Source: Protula sp. h YS-2021
Lineage: Eukaryota > Annelida > Polychaeta > Sabellida > Serpulidae
Direction: 5' to 3'
Assembly (NCBI GenBank): GCA_949752745.1
Contig: OX457027.1
Coordinates: forward strand, 74,344,700 to 74,408,699
DNA length: 64,000 nt
Shown: positions 44,941-56,700 of the stretch, in pieces
Layout: the number at the start of each line of letters is the position of its first letter
How positions within the stretch are numbered: position 1 is the first letter of the stretch
Notes under the pieces: model-generated
Databases searched by the model: none
Seen by the model: the letters and a program-made list of their open reading frames with translations, nothing else
Told to the model about the DNA's origin: nothing
Translations under genes and position numbers: made by a program

Positions 44941-47900
44941 GGGCACAAATTTGTGGAAACCAGTTGGGGGGCGAGCTGTTTTTGGTGGTCAGGTGGTAGG
45001 CCAGTCATTGGTCGCTGCTGGCAAAACAAAGCCGAAAGATGTACACCTTCACTCGATGCATTGCTATTTTCTCCGGCCAGGTAAACATTTTCAGAGACTA
45101 GCCGCGCAGCCCTTTTTTACCACTAAAGTAATATTGTAATTCCATATTAAAAATTCTACAGGAAGCAATGAATAGTCAAAATGAAACGTGCGTGACTGCA
45201 TGCTGTTGAGAAAAGTTCACGTATCGCGGTTTATCACCCACCGAATAATAAGTAATATAAGAAGTAAACTTTCCATGCGCAAGATTTCTACTGTCTTTGG
45301 ATAAGGTGCATGCAAATATGCATTGTGACTCCAGTGTCCCGCACCTGTGTCCCATCAAATTATTTAGGATGGGTAAAAATAGATTTGTTGCATTAAAAAA
45401 AAAAAGAATGTTGCTCTGTTTCAACACTTTGAAAGAATTGGCTCAATTGCAACCAAATTTGGGGTACGGAAAAAATGGCAACGGAAAAAATGGCAACGGA
45501 AATAATGGCAACGGAAAATATGGCAAGTGGAAATAATGGCAACGGAAAAAATGGCAAAGTGAAAAAAAGGAAAAAATGGCAAATTTGGAAATAATGGCAA
45601 CGGAAAAAATGGCAAAGTGAAAAAAAGGACAAAGTGGCAAATTTTGCAGGTTTCACTGAAGTTCAGTCGAGACAAAGAAATCGCCTGCCTTGACTACTCA
45701 GGATCAGAGAAAGTCCAATCGAAACCACTTAATGCCACTTGATGTCAGGGTATTTGGGGTGCAAGCAAAAATGGCAAAACGTAATCCATATGTGCGGCAC
45801 CGTTAATCCTTTGGATGCTCGGGTGCCAACGTAACAATACATTTATTTGGGCTGCATCAGGCAAAACTTAAACCCTGTGTATACAGTATTACTAATCCTA
45901 TGGATGTTCGGGTGCCATCACAACAACGCATTTATTAGGGGCGTTGTCTAGAATGGGCAACATGCTCGTGATATTACGCTTAAGAATAAATTTGACAATT
46001 GTGATAAAATTTTTATTTTGTTGTTTTGCCATTTTTTTCCGTTTTTTTACTTTGCCATATTTTTTGTTGCCCTTATTTCCACTTGCCATATTTTCCGTTG
46101 CCATTATTTCCGTTGCCATTTTTTCCTACACCCCCAAATTTATATCGATAAAAGGCCTTATGAATCTGCTTCAGTATGAATTGCCGGTCTTGTGAATAAT
46201 TCAAAACAGTTGCGTAGGACGAGAATGGTCACTGAAATACATGCTAAGTCCGTCTGTCCATCAGCAAGTGAAAAGACTGTTGTTATAAAATTGAGTAGAC
46301 TGTTAACTGGCTTAATATTTTAAACACAGTTTTCTTATGACACAACAAATGGCAGTCATTGAAAATGAGTCAGACCCGACAAGAATGCCTTTAGCAGCAT
46401 TTCATGTTTACTCACGTGAGTTGTAATGTCGCACAAGAATTCTCCTCGCATGAAATTGCCTTGCCTAACTAAAGCATAAACAAAGGGTGGGATATACAAC
46501 AGCTGAAAAAATAATTTCAAAGCAGAAAACTGGTTGAAGAACTATGTTAAGTGTTCGCAATACATGTTAGGTAATCCGGATTTGCCAATCCTGTACCACG
46601 TTGAGATTACTCGGAATGGGCGTAGCTTCTGCTCTCGAACCGTAAAAGCTGTACAGAATGGGGAAACCATCTTAACTATGATGGCGTCCTATCAGAAGCT
46701 CGAGGCGACGCCGATTGAGAACCAGTACACGATGCCTGTGGTTCCCGCGCCTGAGGAACTCATCAGTACTGAAGACTGGCTGAAGCTTGCTCTGGAGTAA
46801 GTGCGCCAAAAGTAAAGAGATTTTAGAGAAATCATTTCGAAGTACTGTCGGCAGCTAAACAAGCAAAATGCCCGATTATTTGCGTTGAAGGAGTGGGTGG
46901 ATTATTTTTGATGCAGGAGGTTTGGCTGATAATTTGACAACCTAAAATGCAACAAAGTAATGCCTAAAACAGGGCTTCCCAGATTCAGTACGTTTGTATT
47001 AAGCGATGACTTCAAATCGTATGTACACACATGTGCAACGCATTGCATCGATAAACCACTAGTTTGCTGTCTTTGTACTTGAGATGTTGTTATTTCCGTC
47101 ATACTTTAACATGATACTGACGTAAAACTGTGATTGAAATCTACAAGAGCAACCTCCCAGAGCCGACTTAGGCCAGCTCAACAACCTTGTGTGTGTTTGT
47201 GTGTTTCTTTGATCTCAAATACCACTTGAATTTAAAATCGATGCATGTGTTTTGTAATCGCTGAACTTTATTGTGTAAATCAGCCTCAAATATTTTTTTA
47301 ATGCGAAAGAGGTATGAAATTTACATGCTGGACATTATGATGAAATCACTTGAACATCATTTTTTATTAAAACAGTTCCAACTTTTGACAGCTGTTTTGT
47401 CTGAGAAATAATATTTGCAAATTTTAGTTATTTTAATCGATATGTTTTATTAGTTCCAGGAAATTGTCAGAAAAAAGACGGGATTATATTACAAAGGTTT
47501 TAGCAGAAGATATTCCCATTGAAGTGCATCCGGTTGACATAAAGCCTTTTATCAGGACGAAAGTAGTCTCGGAAGCCAAAACATGTGCTTGGGTCCGTGC
47601 GAAAGGATACATAGGTACTATTTGTCATGATCGGGAGACTGAAACGAAGAAAAATTTTTAAAAATCACTTTTGAATTATAGCGCATTGTATGACTTTGTT
47701 CAGTTCACAATATAAGTAAATCCCCTTTCATGTTTCACGAAACTTCCTGGAATGTATTTGAGAATTCATTTGATCGAGAAATGTGTTATCACATTCGATG
47801 CTGGTTATCATTGTGACCACCAATAATGCGCAGTTGCATATCAAAAACACACCCAGTGTAGTCTTTTATTCCCAACAGGGGGAGGGGGAGGAATATATGC

Positions 47901-49645
47901 GATTGACCGTGTGTCGGTCGGTGTGTCGGTCTGTCATCAACAGCTTGTTAGCACGGTAACTTAAAAACTGCTGCAAGGATTTTAATGAAATTTGGTATGT
48001 AGCTTCTATGGGAACAAACACAGATCGGTATTGTGAATGTGCCAGGTTCGTCCAAGGTAAATCCACCAACTGGACTTGGAAAATTTCAGCTCTTGATTGA
48101 CAATTGATGGTCGTGTTTAACTGATGGTGGGGAGGGGGGGGGGGGGAGTTCGTGCATTTTTTTCACTTTGGCAGGCTAAATCTCCAAAACAGATCTTTGG
48201 ATAAGGCTCAGATGTCGCAAGAAGAACACACATACAGTATACTACTAATGTATACTGCAAAGTTTTTCTTCATTTCCGTTTAAAATGTACTTTTGGCGAT
48301 TTTTAAATTTCTGATTTTTAATTTTTTTGGCCATATTGTTGCGATATCTCCGAAACAATTTGTTGGACTAGGCTGAAACGTGGTAAGAAGAACCAATATA
48401 TAGTGCAAATTTTTACTGCGAAGTTTTTCTTCATTTTCTTTAAAAACGTATTTTTGGTGCTTTCGTAATTTTTTTTTGACTCGCCAATGTTTCCTTTTAA
48501 GCAAGGAATTTTTTTCCACGTGACTGATTGGGGGTGGGGCGGGGGAGACATCCGTTTTTGTTTTAACAAAAACAGTGGCCAGTCTAGTTTCTTCACCCTT
48601 CCTTCTTTTCTGCCCACTTTTTCCTTTAGCAGGTACACCCCAGTACTTCATTCATGGTCACTGAACGGTCGTTAAACTAAACAAACAAAACAACACAAAC
48701 TTCATATCACAAAAAAGAAATAATACCAAGAACAATTGTTACTATTATAACATGGAACCATGCATTTGGTTGTGGCGTAGGGGATGACAGTTACGCACAC
48801 CGCTGCGTTGCGGCATACATATCCGATCACTTTTTCTTGGGCACTGCTTTGATTCCCTTCCCGCGCTTTCGGACCGCGATGGCAGCCTCCCTCGATCACA
48901 GCATGTGGTTCCACTCGCTCTTCAGGATTGATGAGTGGATGCTTTATGAATGTGAAAGCCCCAGATTAGGTAACGTATCGTCCTGATTTTGTCTTTGGGA
49001 AGTCTTCCCCCAAATAAATTGTTGTGATAGTTTAAGTTCACCTGAAGGCAATTTTAGTAATACACTATTGGTATGTTATTTTATGATACCTTTGAGAGTG
49101 TTGAAATTTTACGATGGTGTGAAGCATTGTAAAAGAATCTGAAAAAAAAAACAACAGAGAAATGAAACGAGAACCTTGCCACGCTTTTTTAAGCGATAAA
49201 GCGAATTATCTGTCAGAAGTTCAACGAGCATCCTCTGTACTTAAAACGGTATTTGTTTTAAGTACTGTTGGGGTGTTGCCTTTTTGTGGACTTTGAGGTT
49301 TGGAATGCGAACCACAAAGCTCATATGTGGTGCGGCGGCAAATATTCTCCTCCACAAATGAAAAAAAAAAACAAACAGGACATTTAAAAGTTCAGGGAAT
49401 GTGGATCTATTTTTTGCCCTGTTGGATAGATGAGCTAAGTTTTCACCATGAAGCTAACAATTGAAACAACTGTTTAAACGTGAAAACATAGATGAATGGT
49501 ACAGGTTACTTTTGCAGTGGGCGGCCGAGCACTGGTACTGGGCAGACTGTGGAAGCGTGATGGTACTTTAGCCGTATCAGTGGCACAGGAAGGAATTCTA
49601 AGGGGAAAAGTGCACGAAAGCAGCAAAATGCAAAGCAAACTCTAA
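44941..49645 (+). CDS. ACOT8: ACOT8-like peroxisomal acyl-CoA thioesterase, copy 2 (exons 2-6)
   Basis: Exons are 44941-45080, 46571-46796, 47454-47614, 48781-48969 and 49518-49645, each with GT-AG borders and the same phases as copy 1. The lengths 140, 226, 161 and 128 are identical to copy 1, and only the fifth exon differs (189 against 183). Signatures are [94 protein letters not shown] and VAQEGILR, ending in SKL for peroxisomal import. The catalytic Asp (ISDH), Ser (ASLDHS) and Gln (AQEG) are all present, so this is the better candidate for an active enzyme. Exon 2 begins in phase 2, so it needs about 86 nt of upstream coding sequence. That exon was not found between 32501 and 44940. Either it is diverged or lost, or exon 1 of copy 1 is used. 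Confidence 0.9.
45461..46135. mobile_element. foldback-like element with ATGGCAACGGAAAAA arrays, in ACOT8 copy 2 intron 2
   Basis: Left array 45465-45640: about ten units of ATGGCAACGGAAAAA, with variants AAATGGCAAAGTGAAAAAA. Right array 46025-46125: about six inverted units. Outermost sequence GGGGTA...GGAAAAAATGGC matches at both ends. The hexamer AAATTT lies directly outside both ends (45455-45460 and 46136-46141), as a short target duplication or as part of the inverted repeat, since it is a palindrome. The interior of about 380 bp is non-coding. The second half contains two similar blocks (CCTTTGGATGCTCGGGTGCC near 45815, CCTATGGATGTTCGGGTGCC near 45897). Confidence 0.8.
48150..48600 (+). 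repeat. dispersed repeat, copy 1 (partner at 51850-52375), in ACOT8 copy 2 intron 4
   Basis: Shared blocks in order: CATTTTTTTCACTTT, ATCTCCAAAACAG, AAGAACACACATA, GTATACTGCA, TTTTTGGCCATATT, TTAAGCAAGGAATTTTTTT, the ACGTGACTGATT(G/C)GGGG block and CCGTTTTTGTTTTAACAAAA. The upstream 47870-48060 has GTGTGTCGGTCGGTGTGTCGG and a TTAACTTAAAAACTGCTGCA-type block common in invertebrate dispersed repeats. Confidence 0.75.
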
Positions 49646-50787
49646 ATCCAGTATGTGGTCAAACAAAGAGAGTGTGTTAACTAAGTCAGAAAAAAGGCTT
49701 AAAGGTATGCTATTGGTGGAGGTTTTTTGCCCATTAATTAGTTACTCAGGAATTAACTTTTGTTAAATTTTGTGCTGGAACGACTTTATATATTTGTATA
49801 TCCGAAGAGTTCTGTAATTAGGAAATGAATACGTGGACATATATTCATAACATGTAAGTTTTATTTTCTCAGCTGCAATTTAATGAATATTATCGACCTG
49901 TTGTGCTCTGGCTATTTATACATGAATAATAGTTGATGAATATCTCAGATAAGGTTTCAAATGGTTAAGATTCTACACGTGTGAATGTGATCGCTGTTAT
50001 GTAAGCAAAATTTTTCTTCGCAACTGTTGAAAAGTTCTGCTGCATTGTCCTTGAGGTTTCCCTCTCCTGTAGCGTAATCACTAAAATGATAGAGATATTG
50101 CGTCAGATTCCGTAGGTTCTAGGGATTAATTACTTTCAGAATTGGACTGTTGCTGGTTCAGTGATGCTTGAATCTGACAATTAAAAATTTCAATTAGCGA
50201 TGGAGGACATGTACCCAATTACCCCATTTATACATGGTAAAATACGCTAAATTGAACAGTGTTACACCGCAGTATGGGTCTAACAGGGTTTCATATTCTC
50301 TATGACGAAATAAAAGAACGACGAGATCCAGGTCATTTGATTTCACCTGTAGCTGTCGACTGGTGCTTGTCTTGTAGATGCTGTGCGTTCCTTGTAATTA
50401 AATGTATGCTTTTCATGGTTTAATTTGCAATCAAACTCTTTAATTATGCATATTATTTAGTGTAGATTTCAAAGCTATTCAAGACATTTTGATAACTGAA
50501 TGTAATGGTTATAAACACCGCACATTGTAAATGCTTTGATTGAGAAAGAAAGAAAGAAGTGCAAAATATGCGAGGACTAGCAAAAGCTGCTACTTTGTGA
50601 TACGGGTAAATAAGTTAAAGTGGCCAATTAAAAAAAAAAAAACATTAAGATTTATCCTTCCCTGCTTTATTCTTGTGTCGTGTGAAATCCTTTGAGATTT
50701 ATGTTAGTGGCTATGTTAAATGTTCTACATTAATAATAACATTAATATTAGTAATAAAATTGTTGTAATAAATAAAGATTTCAGAAT
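49646..50787. other. downstream flank of ACOT8 copy 2
   Basis: This includes the presumed 3' untranslated region. AATAAA hexamers occur near 50753 and 50769. An A-run lies at 50630-50641. No gene was recognised. Confidence 0.4.
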
Positions 50788-50795
50788 GTTTTATT

Positions 50796-51641
50796 AAGGA
50801 ACAGGCGGTCTCCCCCCCCTGGCGCTTTCCCCCCGGCGATTTCCTCCCTGGCGGTCTCCCCCCCTAGGCGGCCTCCCCCCTGGCCTTCTCCCCCCCCCCC
50901 CCCCCCCCCCACGGCAGATTTTTTTAAACTTACAGCAGCAAAACTTGTACATTTCACTCCTCTTTTTTCCTTTTCTCCCTCAAACTTGCTTTCCTTATTG
51001 ATGTATGAAGACCAAAGGGTTATTGATGTTTCTTTAATCTGTTTTATTAAGTGATTGATATATTGAATTTTTGACCGAATCAATAACACGTCGGATCTAG
51101 TGTTATGCTCCTTGCTTGCACAAGAATTGCAATTGTTTATTAGCCTTCACCGCCAGAGTAGACTACTGATGATGATGTTTTCCGGAGTAGTTTGGTTTGT
51201 TTATGGATATCAGATTTGCGTCCAGAGAACGTAAATCGTTGTATAAAAGCTCACCAAAAAGTAGCCAAATTATCACATCAAGATGGAATTCATTACGACT
51301 ATACGAGGAAAGCAGTAAGGTGGTGACACAGTAAAGCTGGTGATCTGTAGATTAAATTTCGTGATCACATTTGAAAGATCAGTTTATAGTAAGTGTTTGA
51401 TTGTAATTTCGTAATTAGATTTTAAAGCAGATTAATTTCCTAGTGATAATTATGTAAAAGAAGGAATGAAATGAAAAAAGGAATGAAATGTACAAGTTTT
51501 GCTGATTTAAGTTTTACTAACTAAAAAAAAATCTGCCATGGGGGGGGGGGGGGGGGGGAGTCAGCCTACGGGGGGAGATCGCCAGGGGGGAGTTGGTAGG
51601 GGGGAGTCCGCCGGGGGGGGGGGGGGAGACCGCCTAGACCC
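50796..51641. mobile_element. foldback-like element with GGCGGTCTCCCCCCC arrays
   Basis: Left array 50803-50910: GGCGGTCTCCCCCC, GGCGCTTTCCCC, GGCGATTTCCTCCC, GGCGGTCTCCCCCC, GGCGGCCTCCCCCC, then a C-run of about 22. Right array 51541-51633: the inverted counterpart, with G-runs at 51540-51559 and 51614-51626. Inside the arrays, AAACTTGTACATTTCA near 50942 is inverted at about 51486-51505, as is the AAAAAAATCTGCC edge. The octamer GTTTTATT lies outside both ends (50788-50795 and 51642-51649), a likely target duplication. The interior has no transposase. Confidence 0.83.
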
Positions 51642-51649
51642 GTTTTATT

Positions 51650-52375
51650 CATATGTCTTCCCCTAAGGGAGACATATTTAGTATTTGGTGTATCCGTCGG
51701 TCCGCCCGCAGAGTGCTTATGAAATTAATGAGTCGATTTTTCTCAAAACATAGAGACATATTGGGGTAGATGTCTAGATGATGCCCGGGTTATTTTTTTT
51801 TTCGTTCCTTCAAAAATTTTATTTTTCGCAAATTTTTGAAAATGGGGGGGGGGGGGGGTGGGGCATTTTTTCACTTTTGCAGACTATATCTCCAAAACAG
51901 TTCGTGGCATGAAGCTCAACGAAGAACACACATATAAATGTATACTGCACAGTTTTTCATTTCCGTTGAAAATGTATTTTTTGCGAATTTTTAAATTTTT
52001 GATTTTTAAGTTTTTTGGCCATATTATTGCGATATTTCCGAAACAGTTGGCTGGATTAGGCTGAAATGTGGCAAAAGAACCCACATATAGTGCTAATGTT
52101 TACTGGGAAGTTTTTCATCATTTCCGTTGAAAATGTATTTTTGACGATTTTTAGAATTTTTTATTTTTCAGTTTCTTGGCCATATTGTTGCGAATGTTTA
52201 CTGCGAAGTTTTTCATTTTCTGTAAAAATGTATTTTTGGCGATTTTTTAAAAAAATTTTGGGCTCGCCAATGTTGTACTTTTAAGCAAGGAATTTTTTTC
52301 AACGTGACTGATTCGGGGGCGGGGGAGACATATCCGTTTTTGTTTTAACAAAAAGCACTGTCTAGTCTAGTTTTT
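51650..52375 (+). repeat. dispersed repeat, copy 2 (partner at 48150-48600)
   Basis: 51850-52375 is collinear with 48150-48600. An internal near-duplication of about 130 bp (51950-52060 and 52100-52250) repeats GTTTTTCATTTCCGTTGAAA-type and GGCCATATT blocks. CTTCCCCTAAGGGAGACATAT at 51657 and GGGGGAGACATATCCG at 52323 may be paired ends. A 17-base G-run lies at 51844-51858. Confidence 0.7.
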
Positions 52376-53772
52376 TCTCTTTTTTCACATTGCGTACTTA
52401 AAACAAGATTTTGTATATTTCTTGTGACAGCAACAGGTTCACACATACGAAAAGTATTTTTTATTTTCCTAGAATACAACAAAAATTCCGAGAATAAATT
52501 GTAAGGTCATAATTTGCAGTACTACCACTAACAATAATAACAAACACGAAAAGATTAAGGACACCAAGGCCAGACAAAACCTTCAAGGATGTTCCCAAAT
52601 GTTGAGAAATCCAGCCCAGAAGGGATGCTGTCTGAAGTCCCGCATGTAATAGCCAAAGAAGTCAAGTTCTGAAATGACTTGGGTAAATTAACTACGTCAA
52701 AAAAAAAAAAAGTTGACAACTTGCTTGAAGTGAACAGTAACCAGCATATAATAACAGCAGAGACAGTTTGGTAGTTTAAGAAATCATTATAGAAACTGGG
52801 AAACATGTTCGGCAAGTCTTCGGGTTACTACAGCAGCTCTCGGTTAAAAGTTAAATGCTGACGCAAGAAGCTATTATCGAGTTACTACACCCTGCGTTTT
52901 ACACTTTGTTGGAACACACTGATTTATGGTGTCTGCTGAAAAAAATCTCCTCCGTCACATTTTTATCGCTGGCTTTCAAATATTTTCTGGTTTACACATG
53001 ACGGTATCACAGCACCATATTAAAGGAAAGCGTTCCTAAACTAAAGGATTCCAGACCAAGTGATGCGTGACTGACAACGCAGACAAAGACAGCCGATCTT
53101 AAAATGTTGAATCATGAAGATTTTGGTTGTCATACCGTTGTATTAAATTGCGTTTCGGATACTGACCGGACTTTTTGGCATATTCGACAGCTAGTTTTAC
53201 ACTCCTTTTCAATATCCTTTCTATTAATTTTCCCCGTGCAGTTTCTCATCATATAAATGGCCCGCATTCATATTTGGTTCAACTTATAAAGACTGTACAA
53301 CTCAGGATGAATCACTTCCCGTTTAGCACTATTTGTTTTGTTTGTTTGTTTGTTTTTTTTCTCCTCTAGATGCATAACAACAACAAATATCGACAACATA
53401 CAGGGAACACCATACAGATGGAATGATCAGTTTTGACAGAATGCATATAATAACTGATATACAGGAATACAAGTTACGGCGCTGACCCCGGGGATCTGTG
53501 TCACACGTTTACTCAGCTCGTACGTCATCATTTAATATGTGGATTACGGGATTTCTTTGCCGGAGCCCAGCCATAGAAAACACACAATATTGCACAAAGA
53601 TGCTAACTGATAGGTAGATAAACTCTTGTATCGACACACCCAAACAAGCAATAAGTCCTTCCGATTTCATGCCGAACTATTTTTGTCTTCAGTTCCAAAC
53701 CTCTTCGCGAGGCTGAGCGACCCCTTTTTGAGCAGTGACTTAGTAAAACACCCACAATGTCCGCTAAGTTTC
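52376..53772. other. intergenic between ACOT8 copy 2 and NAPG
   Basis: No gene was recognised on either strand. The part just below 53773 would be the 3' untranslated region of NAPG. The T-rich patch at 53335-53362 is (GTTT)n-like. Confidence 0.4.
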
Positions 53773-56700
53773 CTATTTGAGGTCAAGGTCGTCGTCGTCG
53801 TCGTCGTCATCGTTGTCGCCATCGTCTTGCACGGCTGTACTTTGGTCTGGTTGGGCTTGAGCACTTGCTCCGGCCGCTTGGGTTGTTGGTGCTTTCTTCT
53901 TGCCTCCCCCCGGCACGCGCAGATCTCTTGCAAGCTTTGTGAACTAACCAAAAAAAAAAAAAAAAGAAATAATATATATATTGAAAAAGTGCGTTTTCTG
54001 TACGTTTTTTAAACAAATCTGATAGAAAATAAGCAACTGAAAGCACAACGTTGCATGCCTTGTTTTTTAAACGAATCCATGACTGACCCAGAAAAAAATG
54101 TTTGGGAAGTTGGATAATTAAAGGACAGACGGGCTACTGAGCCGATTGAAGAACGTAGATCCAGCACATATTTAAGTAACTGTGTATAAGAAATTATCCT
54201 GTCATACAAACTCACATCGTTTTCCATGTATCTAAAGAGGGGGTCATTGACAACTCGTGCTGTTGTTTCTTCGTCGCAGCTTTCGTAAGCTTGTATCAGC
54301 GTGGCTATAGGCACGGATTCGTCAGATTCCGCGAAGCCCGGGTATCTGTCAACAACAGCGCCAACAGATCGAGACCAATTATGACAGCTTTTCACAAAGG
54401 AAACCTTGTATAAGTCGCCAGAAACTAGAATGAACCCGTAGTCCAGAATCCCCCCAATTAAACCACGTACTCTAAAGAAGAACATGCACAGATGCCTACA
54501 ATTTGTTTATTTGCATACCACCTAAATATTTTGTATAAGTAACATGTTTCATAGACCAGCATTTGTCTCTCCATACAGCATTTTATGTATAATATTATGT
54601 AATTTATTTAACACTTTAAACAGTTTAAAAAATGCGAACTACAATCAGAAGTGATGCGACATAGAGATTTCACAAAGAAAACAGAACTAGACATTTTATG
54701 AACATTTTGTACACACACCTCATGGCAGCATGATGGATTTTTGCGGCAGCCACAGAGTCTCCAAGGTGCAGATGCACTAAGACTAACCCCATGACTAGCT
54801 TGTTGACTAAGCCGCCGTTATCTACTTGATTATAATACTCGATCTCTTGTGACAATGCTTTCGCCGCATCGTTTAACCTGAAAAAACAAAACATACCACA
54901 GCTCAATAACACATCGCCCATGTTCTCAGATCTAAAACAAAAGCAACACGAAAATATTTAGAAACTGTGATAGAAAATGAAACTTCCACTTTTGAAGCAC
55001 GCACTCAGTTAAGATAACAATACGGTAATTGAGTTGCATATCAGTATTTAGCAAACCACGAGACGATAATTTCATATGTTAACGGCAATTCCATAATAAA
55101 TAGTGTCAAGTTTCACGCAAAGGTGCGTTGTATTTGAGAGTTAGGCCTGACCAGTACCGATGTACAATTTTTCACCTCACCCTTCTGCCTAAACATTCCG
55201 ATTCCCAACCCACGGAACTTCAGAAGCATTGGACCGGTGTGATAAGTTGCCTTCGATAGTACAGTACAAGGACGAGCGTTGCTTTTCGCATAAAAAAGTA
55301 ATACATCTTCAACGAAAGCAAACCTTACTTTTTCTGCCTGATGTACAGCCGGCCCACCTTCCCCATTGCTTCTGCGCTCAGACGTGGCCGGTCTTCTTGC
55401 TAACATAGAAACTACTAAATCAACCACCAAGTCTTACAATGCCAAGCTCACACCCAGCCTATCTGTTATTTTGACGAGCTTATTTAACTTAAAATGTATT
55501 TTTTTCAGACTGAACAAGAGGCAAAATGCGAAGGACACCTTTGCCGACATTTCTTAGTTACCGTAAGAAAAGGCTGCCCAACAATCCTACGACATTACTT
55601 TGTTTATCACATCTAAAACAATTCAGTCAATTTCGAATCATGGAATCTCGATATGAGGTAGGACAATTTTTCACGCTCATTACTTGACTGAAAGATGGAA
55701 CATATTACAACTCCCGGAACAATTTTCAGGAACTGTTGCGGAAATATATTTCACACCAATTTGGTTTGATTAAATTCAGAAACATCCTAATCAATTTGAA
55801 GTAATTTAATTGACTAATACCTCTCCTACGTCACATACACGCAGATATAACTCTATAGCTCTATGGGGTAGTTCGTTTTCAACCATCCTACAATTAACCA
55901 CAGCAAATTATATCATAAATAGATCTATAACAAAATGTTTATGTTTAAAAATGAAATCAACCCGAGACCGTAAAATAATATAGACGAACGATCCTTATTA
56001 GTTGTGACTGAAAACTGTACCCTACTCATATATAATTAATATTTCATGTAAAACCTTGTCACTGGCGTAACTACTGTTTACATTTAACCATGCTCTTTAC
56101 AACATTTGTTTGAAATCCCGCCAAAAAACCTCTAAATAAACCATTAAGTGGTAGAATAAACTGTACTGAAGGCATACTTGGCTGCTCTTTCTAGGGCAAT
56201 GCCTGCAGTGTCTGGTACCCCATGCTCCAGGTACAGCGTGGCCGCGTCGTTCACTACCCGCACGGCTCTGTCGTACTGCTTCAGTTCCTTGTACAACAAC
56301 CCTGCCGACTCAAGAGCCCTGCAAAGCCAAAAACAAAGTTATTTATAATACGGGCAGAAATATACTAAGGATTAAGCATACTTGACACGCGGACTGCATT
56401 GATACCCTCTAACTTTATTTTCCATGAACCCTAATTTTATTGTAAATTTGCTCGCTTGTTTGATACACTTCCGGACTAAGTTTTCCACTCTTTCTCGTCT
56501 TACTCGAAATCCGCTATTTCGACAAGGACTTACATGCACAACACGTGCAAGTAAACTGATGTGCGAGATTCTCCAGCTTAACTGCTCTGATAAGAATGCC
56601 GTATTCACCAACAACGAAAATTCGACCTCCCCTATATGCACATACACATTGCAGTTTTTAAACCTTTAACATTACACAAATACTGTTGCTCTCACTGGAA

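Noticed and set aside
53626..54012. Plus-strand open frame of 128 residues
   Set aside because: It is antisense to the last exon of NAPG. The valine run is the complement of the Asp repeat.
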